Assembly: GCA_030640765.1 (NCBI GenBank)
Contig: DAOWIT010000076.1
Span: 1-13,464 of the forward strand
DNA length: 13,464 nt
Direction of reading: 5' to 3'
Source: Candidatus Latescibacterota bacterium
GTDB lineage: Bacteria; Latescibacterota; MVCY01
Below, piece by piece: positions 7,101-13,464 of the stretch. Under the pieces are notes generated by a model. It ran no database searches. It was not told where the DNA came from and saw only the letters and a list, made by a program, of their open reading frames with translations. The position numbers and the translations under genes were made by a program. Each line of letters begins with the position of its first letter. The first letter of the stretch is position 1.

Positions 7101-8269
7101 CCCACAGCAAGAGACTGGATAGATTACCGCCTTACCTATTTGGCACGTTGAATGAACTGAAGTTGAAATTGAGACAACAAGGGGAGGATGTAATTGATCT
7201 GGCGATGGGGAATCCCGATTTTCCTCCTGCCCCCCACATTGCGGAGAAGCTGAGAGAGGTAACACTGGATTCCAAGGCCCATCGGTATTCTGCCTCCAAG
7301 GGCATCCGCAATTTAAGGAAGGCCATCTGTCGTCATTACCAAAAGAGGTTTGAGGTTGAACTGGATTGGGAAACAGAGGCGATTGGGGTGATCGGTTCCA
7401 AAGAGGGCCTGGCTCACCTCAGTCTGGCACTGCTTGACGAAGGGGACACCGCCTTAGTGCCTAATCCCACATATCCGATACACATCTACAGCGTAGTCAT
7501 CGCCGGAGGCAATGTGATCACTATTCCTCTGTCCCAGGAGGAGAATTTCGTGCCTCAAATGGATAGGATCGCCAGAGAGCTGTGGCCCAAGCCTAAAGTA
7601 ATGATACTGAACTTTCCTCACAATCCTACCACAGCGGTGGTCGATCTTTCTTTTCTGGAGCAGGTAGTCGAGTTCGCCAGGCAGGAGGATATACTTGTGG
7701 TTCACGATTTTGCCTATTCGGATATCGTTTTTGATGGCTACAGAGCCCCCAGCATTATGCAGATTAAAGGGGCAAAGGAAGTGGCAGTGGAGTTTTTCAC
7801 TATGTCCAAATCTTACAGTATGGCAGGATGGCGGATTGGATTCTGCGTCGGCAACTCTAAGGTTATAGAGGCGTTGGCGAAGATCAAAGGTTATTACGAC
7901 TACGGGATATTCACTCCGGTACAGGTGGCGGCTATCGCTGCTTTAGATGGTCCCCAGGATTGTGTGAGAGAAACGGCGGAGAGATATCAGCAGCGTAGGG
8001 ATGTGCTGGTAGAGGGATTAAACAGAATCGGTTGGCCGCTGACTAAACCCAAAGCCACTATGTTTGTCTGGGCATCTATCCCGGATAAATACCGTCAGAT
8101 GGGCTCTATAAAGTTCGCTGCTAAACTTTTAGAAGAAGCGAAAGTTGCAGTCACTCCAGGGGTTGGTTTTGGTGACCGTGGCGAAGGATATGTGAGAATG
8201 GCCTTAGTAGAAAATGAGCATAGAATTAGACAGGCAGTAAGAAATATCAAGAGATGCTTGTTTGAATAA
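7097..8269 (+). CDS. alaC: AlaC-like class I PLP aminotransferase
   Basis: Cytoplasmic PLP enzyme of fold type I. AlaC (E. coli YfdZ) moves the amino group from glutamate to pyruvate to make alanine. The 390 residues match AlaC closely along the length, with [10 protein letters not shown] at the N-terminus, [10 protein letters not shown] (34-43), GSKEGLAHL (100-108), NPTYPIHIY (123-131), NFPHNP (N176), [14 protein letters not shown] (D204, Y207), the Schiff-base lysine in TMSKSY (K238) and MAGWRIGF (R246). AAGGAG (7083-7088) lies 8 nt before the ATG, which overlaps the cimA stop. Related sequences are often annotated as LL-diaminopimelate aminotransferase, which cannot be wholly excluded. The pairing with cimA suggests a small operon for pyruvate-derived amino acids; this is inference from position. 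Confidence 0.88.
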   Translation: MTHSKRLDRLPPYLFGTLNELKLKLRQQGEDVIDLAMGNPDFPPAPHIAEKLREVTLDSKAHRYSASKGIRNLRKAICRHYQKRFEVELDWETEAIGVIGSKEGLAHLSLALLDEGDTALVPNPTYPIHIYSVVIAGGNVITIPLSQEENFVPQMDRIARELWPKPKVMILNFPHNPTTAVVDLSFLEQVVEFARQEDILVVHDFAYSDIVFDGYRAPSIMQIKGAKEVAVEFFTMSKSYSMAGWRIGFCVGNSKVIEALAKIKGYYDYGIFTPVQVAAIAALDGPQDCVRETAERYQQRRDVLVEGLNRIGWPLTKPKATMFVWASIPDKYRQMGSIKFAAKLLEEAKVAVTPGVGFGDRGEGYVRMALVENEHRIRQAVRNIKRCLFE

Positions 8270-8289
8270 AAACAAGGAGACAGGCTGCT

Positions 8290-8769
8290 TTGAAGATCTT
8301 CCGAGATTCTCTGCTGGTGATTTTGGCCTTACTGGTAGACTCCACTTTTGCTTCCAAACTTTCTATTTTAGGAGTAAGGCCTGATTTTACTCTTATTGTC
8401 TTAGTTTACCTTGGAGTGTTCAGAGGCCAGATAGAGGGAACATTGCTGGGTTTCTCCGCTGGTTTCATCCAGGATGTTAACTGTGCCAGCAATTTCGGCA
8501 TCAGTGCCTTCACCCGTTCGGTGATCAGTTTTGCAGTAGGTTATTCCCATGGAAGAGTGGTTACTGAGAATTTTTCGGTCCAGGGGGGCATTATCTTTGC
8601 GGCGGCCTTTTTTAACAATCTTCTCTATTCTCTTCTCTCTTCGAGTGGAGATATAAAGGGCTCTTTCTTGATGTTCTTTAGGTACGGACTGCCTAGTGCC
8701 CTGTACACCACGGCGTTGTGGGTAGCATTGTTGTGGATAGTCTTTAATTTAAGAAAAGGGAGATACTAA
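8290..8769 (+). CDS. mreD: Rod shape-determining protein MreD
   Basis: Integral membrane component of the elongasome that works with MreB, MreC, RodA and PBP2 in side-wall peptidoglycan synthesis. The 159-residue length is normal. Five to six hydrophobic segments are visible (about 5-22, 31-45, 48-60, 72-85, 95-113, 132-152), and the family signature is clear: a PDFTLIVLVYLGVFRG segment followed by GTLLGFSAGFIQD. The start is TTG, supported by AAGGAG at 8274-8279 and by the absence of any nearby in-frame ATG. It begins 20 nt after the aminotransferase stop and ends 2 nt before mrdA, so it may be transcribed from the cimA promoter or its own. mreB and mreC, usually just upstream, are replaced here by cimA-alaC. 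Confidence 0.88.
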   Translation: MKIFRDSLLVILALLVDSTFASKLSILGVRPDFTLIVLVYLGVFRGQIEGTLLGFSAGFIQDVNCASNFGISAFTRSVISFAVGYSHGRVVTENFSVQGGIIFAAAFFNNLLYSLLSSSGDIKGSFLMFFRYGLPSALYTTALWVALLWIVFNLRKGRY

Positions 8770-8771
8770 TC

Positions 8772-10568
8772 TTGTTGCAGGAAGGGGATGTGAAAAGGCG
8801 CTATCTGTTGGGGATAGCCGTTTTTCTTTTTGGCATTCTGGGCGTCCGGTTGTTTCAATTGCAAATTATTCGCGGTGCCCATTACTTCGGTCTTTCGGAA
8901 AAAAACAGGATTAGAGTAGTTTCTGTGCCCGCTCCTCGTGGACTTATCTACGATAGGAATGGTCAGGTCCTTGTGGACAACCGTCCCTCATACACTATCG
9001 CTATTATTTCCTTTCAATTGAGGAATTTAGGGAAAACAGCCGAAGATATCAGCTTGGCTTTAGATTTAGATAAACAGAAAGTCAGGAAGAGACTCGAGAC
9101 TTATAAGAAACGCCCTTATGAGAAGATCCGCCTGAAACGGGATGCGGGTGTGAAAGCGGTGGCCATTGTTGAGGAGAATAGATATGAGCTACCAGGAGTA
9201 ATTTGTCAGGTAGAACCTAGAAGAAATTATCCTCAGGGAAATCTGGCGGGACATATTTTAGGATATGTGGGGGAACTTTCGGATAGAGAATTTACCCGAC
9301 TTCGGACTAAAGGCTATCTTCCCGGGGAAACGATTGGCAAGGCAGGAATGGAGAGACAGTACGAGGAATTTCTCCGCGGCAGAAATGGGGTGAAGTACCT
9401 GGAGGTTGATGCCTTCGGAAGAGAGATTAAAGAATTATTCCGCAGGGAGCTTCGCGAGCCTAAAGTAGGACATAGCCTGTACCTAACTATTGATAGCCAA
9501 CTGCAAGGGGTGGCCACAGAGGCCTTTGGAGAGCATCAAGGGGCGCTGGTAGCCATTGACCCCCGAACCGGGGAGATATTAACAATGGTCAGTAAACCGG
9601 ACTACGACCCCAGTCTCTTCTCGGGGGTTCTTGACCCTGCCGTGTGGGATAGTCTCAACACCAACCTGCGGCATCCACTTTTTAATCGGTCAATTCAAAG
9701 TGGATACCCTCCCGCCTCTACAGCCAAGATGGTGGTTGCAATAGCTGGGTTAGAACTGGAGCTTGTGGATCCCAAAACCCACTTTGCTCCCTGCACGGGA
9801 GCATTTAAGTTTGGAATTCGGTACTATGGTTGCTGGAAAGAAGAAGGCCACGGCTGTTTAGGACTAATCCAAGCGATTGCTCAATCCTGCGATGTCTATT
9901 TCTATCAACTGGGGTTGAAAGTGGGTTTAGAGAAATGGGGTCGGTACGCACGGGTTCTGGGATTAGGTAAGAAAACTGGTATTGATTTGCCTGGTGAGGC
10001 AGGTGGACTTATTCCCTCTGCTGAGTACTATGACCGGGAGTATGGGAAAGGAAAATGGACTAAAGGGCTGCTGCTGAACTTGGCCATCGGGCAGGGAGAA
10101 ATTCTGGTTACCCCTCTGCAGATGGCCTGTTACATCGGGGCGATAGCTACTGGAAAATTGGCCCGACCCTATCTTTTAAAGAAGGTCGTTACTGCTGAAG
10201 GAGATGTGATTTTGTCCCCCCAGCCTGTTGTTAAGGATGTAAGGGCAATTTCTGCTTCTACTCTGTCACTTATCAGGCAAACGCTCTTAGAAGCAGTGGA
10301 GGGGGAGAAAGGGACGGGGTATTTAGCCAGGACAAAAAGCTTTCATGTAGCGGGCAAGACAGGAACCGCCCAGAATCCCCATGGAGAGGACCATGCCTGG
10401 TTTGTTGCCTATGCTCCCTTTGAAGAACCAAGCATAGCAGTGGCTGCAGTGGTAGAGGCAGGAGGGCACGGCGCCACCGCCGCTGCCCCCATTGTCCGGA
10501 AGGTGCTTGCTACCTATCTGTCCAACAGTAATGCTTTAGCCACCAAGACACTAAGACACCAAGATTAA
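8772..10568 (+). CDS. mrdA: Penicillin-binding protein 2, elongation transpeptidase
   Basis: Class B PBP that cross-links peptidoglycan in the periplasm during rod elongation. It has 598 residues: a short cytoplasmic tail, one membrane anchor (about 11-32), the N-terminal dimerisation/pedestal domain (APRGLIYDRNG at 54-64; IGKAGMERQYE, 188-198) and the transpeptidase domain with all catalytic motifs: STAK (S316, K319), SCD (372-374) and KTGT (529-532). The start is TTG at 8772 or 8775 with GGGAGA at 8757-8762; a GTG at 8790 is less well spaced. Translation begins 2 nt after mreD. The usual C-terminal helix ends near VRKVLATYL (575-583). The extra tail, including ALATKTLRHQD, is encoded by the arm of an intergenic repeat (10539-10563), suggesting that a repeat supplied the present stop codon. 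rodA, normally the next gene, is absent. Confidence 0.95.
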   Translation: MLQEGDVKRRYLLGIAVFLFGILGVRLFQLQIIRGAHYFGLSEKNRIRVVSVPAPRGLIYDRNGQVLVDNRPSYTIAIISFQLRNLGKTAEDISLALDLDKQKVRKRLETYKKRPYEKIRLKRDAGVKAVAIVEENRYELPGVICQVEPRRNYPQGNLAGHILGYVGELSDREFTRLRTKGYLPGETIGKAGMERQYEEFLRGRNGVKYLEVDAFGREIKELFRRELREPKVGHSLYLTIDSQLQGVATEAFGEHQGALVAIDPRTGEILTMVSKPDYDPSLFSGVLDPAVWDSLNTNLRHPLFNRSIQSGYPPASTAKMVVAIAGLELELVDPKTHFAPCTGAFKFGIRYYGCWKEEGHGCLGLIQAIAQSCDVYFYQLGLKVGLEKWGRYARVLGLGKKTGIDLPGEAGGLIPSAEYYDREYGKGKWTKGLLLNLAIGQGEILVTPLQMACYIGAIATGKLARPYLLKKVVTAEGDVILSPQPVVKDVRAISASTLSLIRQTLLEAVEGEKGTGYLARTKSFHVAGKTGTAQNPHGEDHAWFVAYAPFEEPSIAVAAVVEAGGHGATAAAPIVRKVLATYLSNSNALATKTLRHQD

Positions 10569-10725
10569 ACAGTGGCTGTCCGAATTTGTCATTCCCGCAT
10601 GCCGTTAGCGGGAATCCATTGCTGATTTCAAATAGATTCCGGCTTAAAGATTGCCGGAATGACAAGAAATATGGTTATTTCCGGACAGACACTGAATGGG
10701 AATATTCTCTTTGTGTCTTCGTGGC
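10539..10725. repeat. Outer inverted repeat of a nested element between mrdA and rsmB
   Basis: The 17-base arm GCCACCAAGACACTAAG (10539-10555) matches the reverse complement of 10709-10725 at 15 of 17 positions. The left arm continues as a short direct repetition (CCAAGACACTAAGACACC). This CACCAAGACAC type of intergenic repeat recurs in many bacterial genomes (from memory). The left arm lies inside the 3' end of mrdA. The right arm lies upstream of the true rsmB start. A second inverted-repeat element sits within it. Confidence 0.6.
10570..10694. mobile_element. MITE/REP-like element, 125 bp, with two hairpins
   Basis: Terminal inverted repeats CAGTG(G/T)CTGTCCG (10570-10582 and 10682-10694) agree at 12 of 13 positions. 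Inside, TGTCATTCC(C/G)GCA forms a second inverted pair (10587-10599 and 10652-10664, 12 of 13). The interior has two perfect 8-bp hairpins, ATTCCCGC/GCGGGAAT (10591-10615) and ATTCCGGC/GCCGGAAT (10636-10660), each with a 9-nt loop. No coding capacity is present. The layout is typical of non-autonomous miniature elements, and the TGTCATTCCCGC motif is a widespread bacterial REP-like type. No clear target duplication is seen. Confidence 0.7.
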
Positions 10726-10746
10726 AGCGTTAGGTTTAGAAATCAA

Positions 10747-12072
10747 ATGAACGAACTTACTGCCCGAGAGCTTGCCCTGAAGATACTCAAACGGGTTGAT
10801 GAGGGGATATATGCAGATAAGATTTTGGGAGACCGTCTGTCCCAAAGCGGTCTGTCGGATACGGATAAGGCATTGGTGAAGAAGTTAGTCCTGGGAGTAA
10901 CCAAATGGCGAGAACGGCTGGACTGGATTCTGAAGAGCTACCTGACCGAAGGAATAGAGAGACTTAACCCGTGGATAAAAAATGTATTGCGCCTGGGAAT
11001 CTATCAGATTATCTTTCTGGATAAAATTCCCCCCTGGGCAGCGGTAGACGAGGCGGTCAAACTTGCCGGACAATACGGAAATCGAGGCACCAAGGGTTTA
11101 ATCAACGCAGTGCTGCGCAGGATTGTCAGAGAGGGGGATAATGTCGACTACCCGGATATTAGAAAAAATCCAGCAAGGTATCTTTCTGTTTATTACTCCC
11201 ACCCTCTCTGGGCGGTAAAAAGGTGGATTAAACGGCATGGATCGGCACTAACGGCTGAACTGTGCAAGTTTGATAATACCCAGCCCAAGATCTTTATTCG
11301 CGTCAACTCCCTTAAAACCACTCCAGAGAAGCTCATTTGTGAATTAGAGACAAAAGGTATTAAAGCACGGCCCAACCAGCTTCTGCCGGATTTTTTGGAG
11401 CTGGAATCAGCTGAAGGTCTGTTCAAAACCAGATGTTTTCTGGAAGGCCATTTTCAGGTGCAGGACCCTGGCGCTGGGGTGGCGGTTCTTCTGCTTGCCC
11501 CTCGGCCCGGGGAAAGGGTCCTGGATATGTGCAGTGCCCCAGGGGGGAAAGCCACGCAAATAGCTGAGATAATGAAAAATCAAGGACTAATCCTCGCCCT
11601 TGATAAACACAAAGGGCGACTTAAAGTGTTTCGGGAGAACATAAAAAGGTTAGGTATACAGATTATTCAGGCTAAGGCAGAAAATGCCTTAAATTTCACC
11701 TCGGAACCCTTTGATCGGGTCTTGGTGGATGTGCCCTGTTCGGGATCAGGTACTCTTTGCCGCAGGGCAGATGCCCGCTGGAAAATGCAGGAGAAAATCG
11801 AGGAGCTGACAGCTCTTCAACTTGCCTTGTTAAAAAGGGGGGGGAGACTGCTAAAACCCAGAGGAGTATTAGTCTACAGTACTTGCAGTATTGAACCTGA
11901 AGAGAATGAGATGGTGGTAGAAGGATTTCTTAAGGAGAATCCTCAGTTCAAATTGGAAAAGGCCACCTTTGTTCTTCCTTCTATAGCAGATGACTATGTT
12001 GAGATATTTCCCCCCAGAGACCATTGCGACGGGTCTTTTGCCGCCAGAATAAGGAGAGTTGAGGATGGTTAA
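10747..12072 (+). CDS. rsmB: 16S rRNA (cytosine-967-C5)-methyltransferase RsmB
   Basis: SAM-dependent methyltransferase that modifies C967 of 16S rRNA. From ATG 10747 it has 441 residues. The N-terminal NusB-like RNA-binding domain covers about 1-130 (ARELALKIL at 6-14, AAVDEAVKLA at 98-107, INAVLRRI at 119-126). The Rossmann methyltransferase domain has LDMCSAPGGKATQIAE (259-274), motif IV VDVPCSGSGTLCRR (C331) and motif VI YSTCSIEPEENE (C380), the two cysteines used in m5C transfer. The frame is open back to ATG 10696, but those 17 codons come from repeat sequence (10696-10725) and are not family-like, so 10747 is chosen although no strong Shine-Dalgarno is visible. The 3' end overlaps the PASTA gene by 8 nt. 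Confidence 0.94.
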   Translation: MNELTARELALKILKRVDEGIYADKILGDRLSQSGLSDTDKALVKKLVLGVTKWRERLDWILKSYLTEGIERLNPWIKNVLRLGIYQIIFLDKIPPWAAVDEAVKLAGQYGNRGTKGLINAVLRRIVREGDNVDYPDIRKNPARYLSVYYSHPLWAVKRWIKRHGSALTAELCKFDNTQPKIFIRVNSLKTTPEKLICELETKGIKARPNQLLPDFLELESAEGLFKTRCFLEGHFQVQDPGAGVAVLLLAPRPGERVLDMCSAPGGKATQIAEIMKNQGLILALDKHKGRLKVFRENIKRLGIQIIQAKAENALNFTSEPFDRVLVDVPCSGSGTLCRRADARWKMQEKIEELTALQLALLKRGGRLLKPRGVLVYSTCSIEPEENEMVVEGFLKENPQFKLEKATFVLPSIADDYVEIFPPRDHCDGSFAARIRRVEDG

Positions 12073-12787
12073 GCAGGTACTCTTATTCCCATTGGCAGGG
12101 ATTGTGTGCTTAGTTGTGGGCTTGGTGCTTTTTGACCGGGTGATTATGCCCAGGGTGGTAAAATACGGGCAAGAGGTTGAGGTGCCCGACGTAACTGAAA
12201 AAAATCTAGAGGAAGCAACAAATATTTTGCAGACGAGGGACCTTATTTTGAGCGTGGAAAGATGGCAGCAGACAGAACAGCTTCCGACAGGGCAGATAAT
12301 CTCTCAAAGGCCCGACCCCTTCTCCCAGGTAAAGGTAGGAAGGCACATCTATGTCGTTGTCAGCAAAGGGGGAAAACTCTATGAGGTTCCAGATGTCTGT
12401 GGGCTTTCAGAGCGAGAGGCAAGGCTGCTTTTAGAGCAAGGAGGGCTTAAAGTAGGGCCGGTCAGTAGGGAAGCCTCTGATCAGTTCCAGAAGGGGACGA
12501 TCATCTCCCAGGTGCCTGCACCAGACACCACTGTAGGAGCAGATGTGCTGGTGAATCTTGTGGTGAGCATCGGGCCGGAAGAAGGGGAGATGTTGATGCC
12601 CAACCTGGTAGGCAAAGCCTTAGAAGAAGCCCTAACTGTGCTGGAGAAAATGAACCTCAAACCAGGGACGATAAGCTATCTTCCCAATGTTGAGTATCTT
12701 CCTGACACTATTTTGAAACAATCGGTCAACCCAGGTGAAAAGGTGCAGAGGGGGGAGCAGGTAGATCTGGTGGTGAGTGAACTTTGA
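12065..12787 (+). CDS. Standalone PASTA-domain membrane protein
   Basis: The 240-residue protein has a short N-terminus, one membrane segment (about 5-24) and three PASTA repeats predicted to face outside: about 36-102 (EVEVPDVTEKNLEEA), 103-170 (YEVPDVCGLSEREA) and 175-240 (MLMPNLVGKALEEAL), each ending in a VVS-type strand. PASTA domains bind peptidoglycan fragments or beta-lactams and usually form the outer part of Ser/Thr kinases or PBPs. No kinase or transpeptidase domain is present, so it is probably a cell-wall-associated or scaffolding protein of unknown task. ATG 12065 is preferred to TTG 12059, because AAGGAG at 12051-12056 lies 8 nt before the ATG. It overlaps rsmB by 8 nt. From memory, the order rsmB-PASTA-rpe recurs in other bacteria such as Geobacter relatives. 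Confidence 0.88.
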   Translation: MVKQVLLFPLAGIVCLVVGLVLFDRVIMPRVVKYGQEVEVPDVTEKNLEEATNILQTRDLILSVERWQQTEQLPTGQIISQRPDPFSQVKVGRHIYVVVSKGGKLYEVPDVCGLSEREARLLLEQGGLKVGPVSREASDQFQKGTIISQVPAPDTTVGADVLVNLVVSIGPEEGEMLMPNLVGKALEEALTVLEKMNLKPGTISYLPNVEYLPDTILKQSVNPGEKVQRGEQVDLVVSEL

Positions 12788-12798
12788 GAGGCAAGAGA

Positions 12799-13443
12799 GT
12801 GAAAATAGCACCATCTCTTTTAGCAGCCGATTTTACCTGTCTGCGCACCGAAGTCGAGAAGGCAGAGGCAGGCGGGGCAGATCTTCTACACTTAGATGTG
12901 ATGGACGGCCACTTTGTCCCCAACATAACCTTCGGGCCCATTGTGGTGAAAGCCGTCAGGAAATTGACCCAGTTGAAACTCGACGTACACTTGATGATCA
13001 AACAACCAGCCCGATATTTGGAGGATTTTGCTGCCGATGGGGCTGACTCTATTACTGTCCATGCAGAGGTTTGTCCCGACCTACCGGGGATAATTGGTCA
13101 GATCCGCACCCAGCAGGTTTGCGTGGGCGTGTCTCTCAACCCCGATACCCCAGTTGATGTGCTGAAACCTGTGCTTGAACAGTTGGACCTTGTGCTGGTG
13201 ATGTCGGTCAATCCTGGTTTTGGGGGACAAACCTTTATACCTTCTTGCTTAGAGAAGATAAGACAGGTGCGCCAGTGGATTGACCAAGCAGGTTTGAAGA
13301 CAGAGATTGAAATTGATGGTGGAATATGGCCCCAAACCGCATCTGAGGCTAAACAGGCGGGAGTGGATATCTTAGTGGCGGGCTCGGCTATCTTCGGCTC
13401 AGGCGATGTGGCGGAGAATATCCGGGCGTTACGGAATTCATAA
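12799..13443 (+). CDS. rpe: Ribulose-phosphate 3-epimerase
   Basis: Interconverts D-ribulose-5-phosphate and D-xylulose-5-phosphate in the pentose phosphate pathway. From GTG 12799 it has 214 residues in a TIM barrel. Visible motifs are IAPSLLAADF at the N-terminus, LHLDVMDGHFVPN (metal ligands H31, D33; catalytic D36), DVHLMI (H64), MSVNPGFGGQ (135-144), EIDGGI (catalytic D173) and VAGSAIFG (phosphate-binding end). GAGAGG (12786-12791) lies 7 nt upstream of the GTG, and the family usually starts just before IAPS. A TTG at 12784, overlapping the PASTA stop as TTGA, would add five residues and is the alternative. The gene closes the rsmB-PASTA-rpe group. All active-site residues are intact. 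Confidence 0.95.
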   Translation: MKIAPSLLAADFTCLRTEVEKAEAGGADLLHLDVMDGHFVPNITFGPIVVKAVRKLTQLKLDVHLMIKQPARYLEDFAADGADSITVHAEVCPDLPGIIGQIRTQQVCVGVSLNPDTPVDVLKPVLEQLDLVLVMSVNPGFGGQTFIPSCLEKIRQVRQWIDQAGLKTEIEIDGGIWPQTASEAKQAGVDILVAGSAIFGSGDVAENIRALRNS

Positions 13444-13456
13444 GGGGGAATCTTTG

Positions 13457-13464
13457 ATGGGAGA
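13457..13464 (+). CDS. First codons of a further gene, cut by window end
   Basis: An ATG at 13457 follows AAGGGGGAA (ending 13450) at suitable Shine-Dalgarno spacing, 13 nt after the rpe stop. Only the ATG, GGA and part of a third codon are present, so the product cannot be named. It would be a fourth member of the rsmB-PASTA-rpe operon. Confidence 0.35.

Noticed and set aside
7097..8269. LL-diaminopimelate aminotransferase (dapL) as the main call
   Set aside because: The sequence follows AlaC/YfdZ motifs closely from the N-terminal RLDRLPPY onward, and no dap genes are nearby; kept only as an alternative.
10591..10660. Rho-independent terminator after mrdA
   Set aside because: The hairpins are stable but no T-run follows either one, and their design fits a REP/MITE element.
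10696..10746. 17-codon N-terminal extension of rsmB from ATG 10696
   Set aside because: The codons derive from the repeat arm at 10709-10725, and RsmB homologues begin near MNELTARELALKIL.
12065..12787. PASTA gene as a truncated Ser/Thr kinase
   Set aside because: It begins with its own ribosome-binding site, ATG and membrane segment immediately at the rsmB end, leaving no room or remnant for a kinase domain.
12777..13046. 89-codon + frame overlapping the start of rpe
   Set aside because: It is out of frame with the conserved rpe motifs and encodes no recognisable protein.

Overview
This 13.5 kb window is a gene-dense bacterial chromosome segment with all recognisable genes on the + strand. 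It holds ordinary housekeeping genes in short operon-like groups, separated by three intergenic stretches, two of which carry inverted-repeat (MITE/REP-like) structure. Bacterial hallmarks are MreD, PBP2 and RsmB with standalone PASTA and Rpe, plus clear Shine-Dalgarno sites and some TTG/GTG starts. A geranylgeranylglyceryl phosphate (GGGP) synthase family gene is the one component more usual in Archaea. It is also known in the Bacteroidetes/FCB group and related uncultured lineages and, as PcrB, in Firmicutes. The mix suggests an uncultured or deep-branching bacterium, possibly FCB-related, but the sequence alone does not settle the phylum.

Layout. (1) 2-1570: 3' two-thirds of alaS (editing and C-Ala domains), then a GGGP synthase family gene (1637-2386). 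(2) 2500-3234: a CpsB/YwqE-type PHP phosphatase, then comM/yifB (3375-4913). (3) 4914-5522: a 609-base gap with an imperfect terminal inverted repeat (5001-5045 / 5408-5445) enclosing a mirrored set of hairpins; the left part resembles the 3' end of an IS200/IS605 element. (4) 5523-8269: cimA and an alaC-like aminotransferase overlapping by 4 nt, both acting on pyruvate (isoleucine and alanine supply). (5) 8290-10568: mreD and mrdA (PBP2), the elongation machinery, without mreB, mreC or rodA in view. (6) 10569-10746: a nested inverted-repeat element whose outer arm supplies the last residues of PBP2 and whose other arm creates a false upstream extension of rsmB. (7) 10747-13443: rsmB, a standalone PASTA protein and rpe, tightly packed, followed by the first codons of another gene.

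I found no CRISPR array, tRNA, rRNA, prophage, toxin-antitoxin or defence system. No wholly new multi-gene system is evident. The strongest unexplained signals are the two nested intergenic elements, above all the pair of hairpins at 5193-5214 and 5371-5392, which differ by one compensatory base-pair swap. The presence of GGGP synthase in a bacterial context is the other point of interest.
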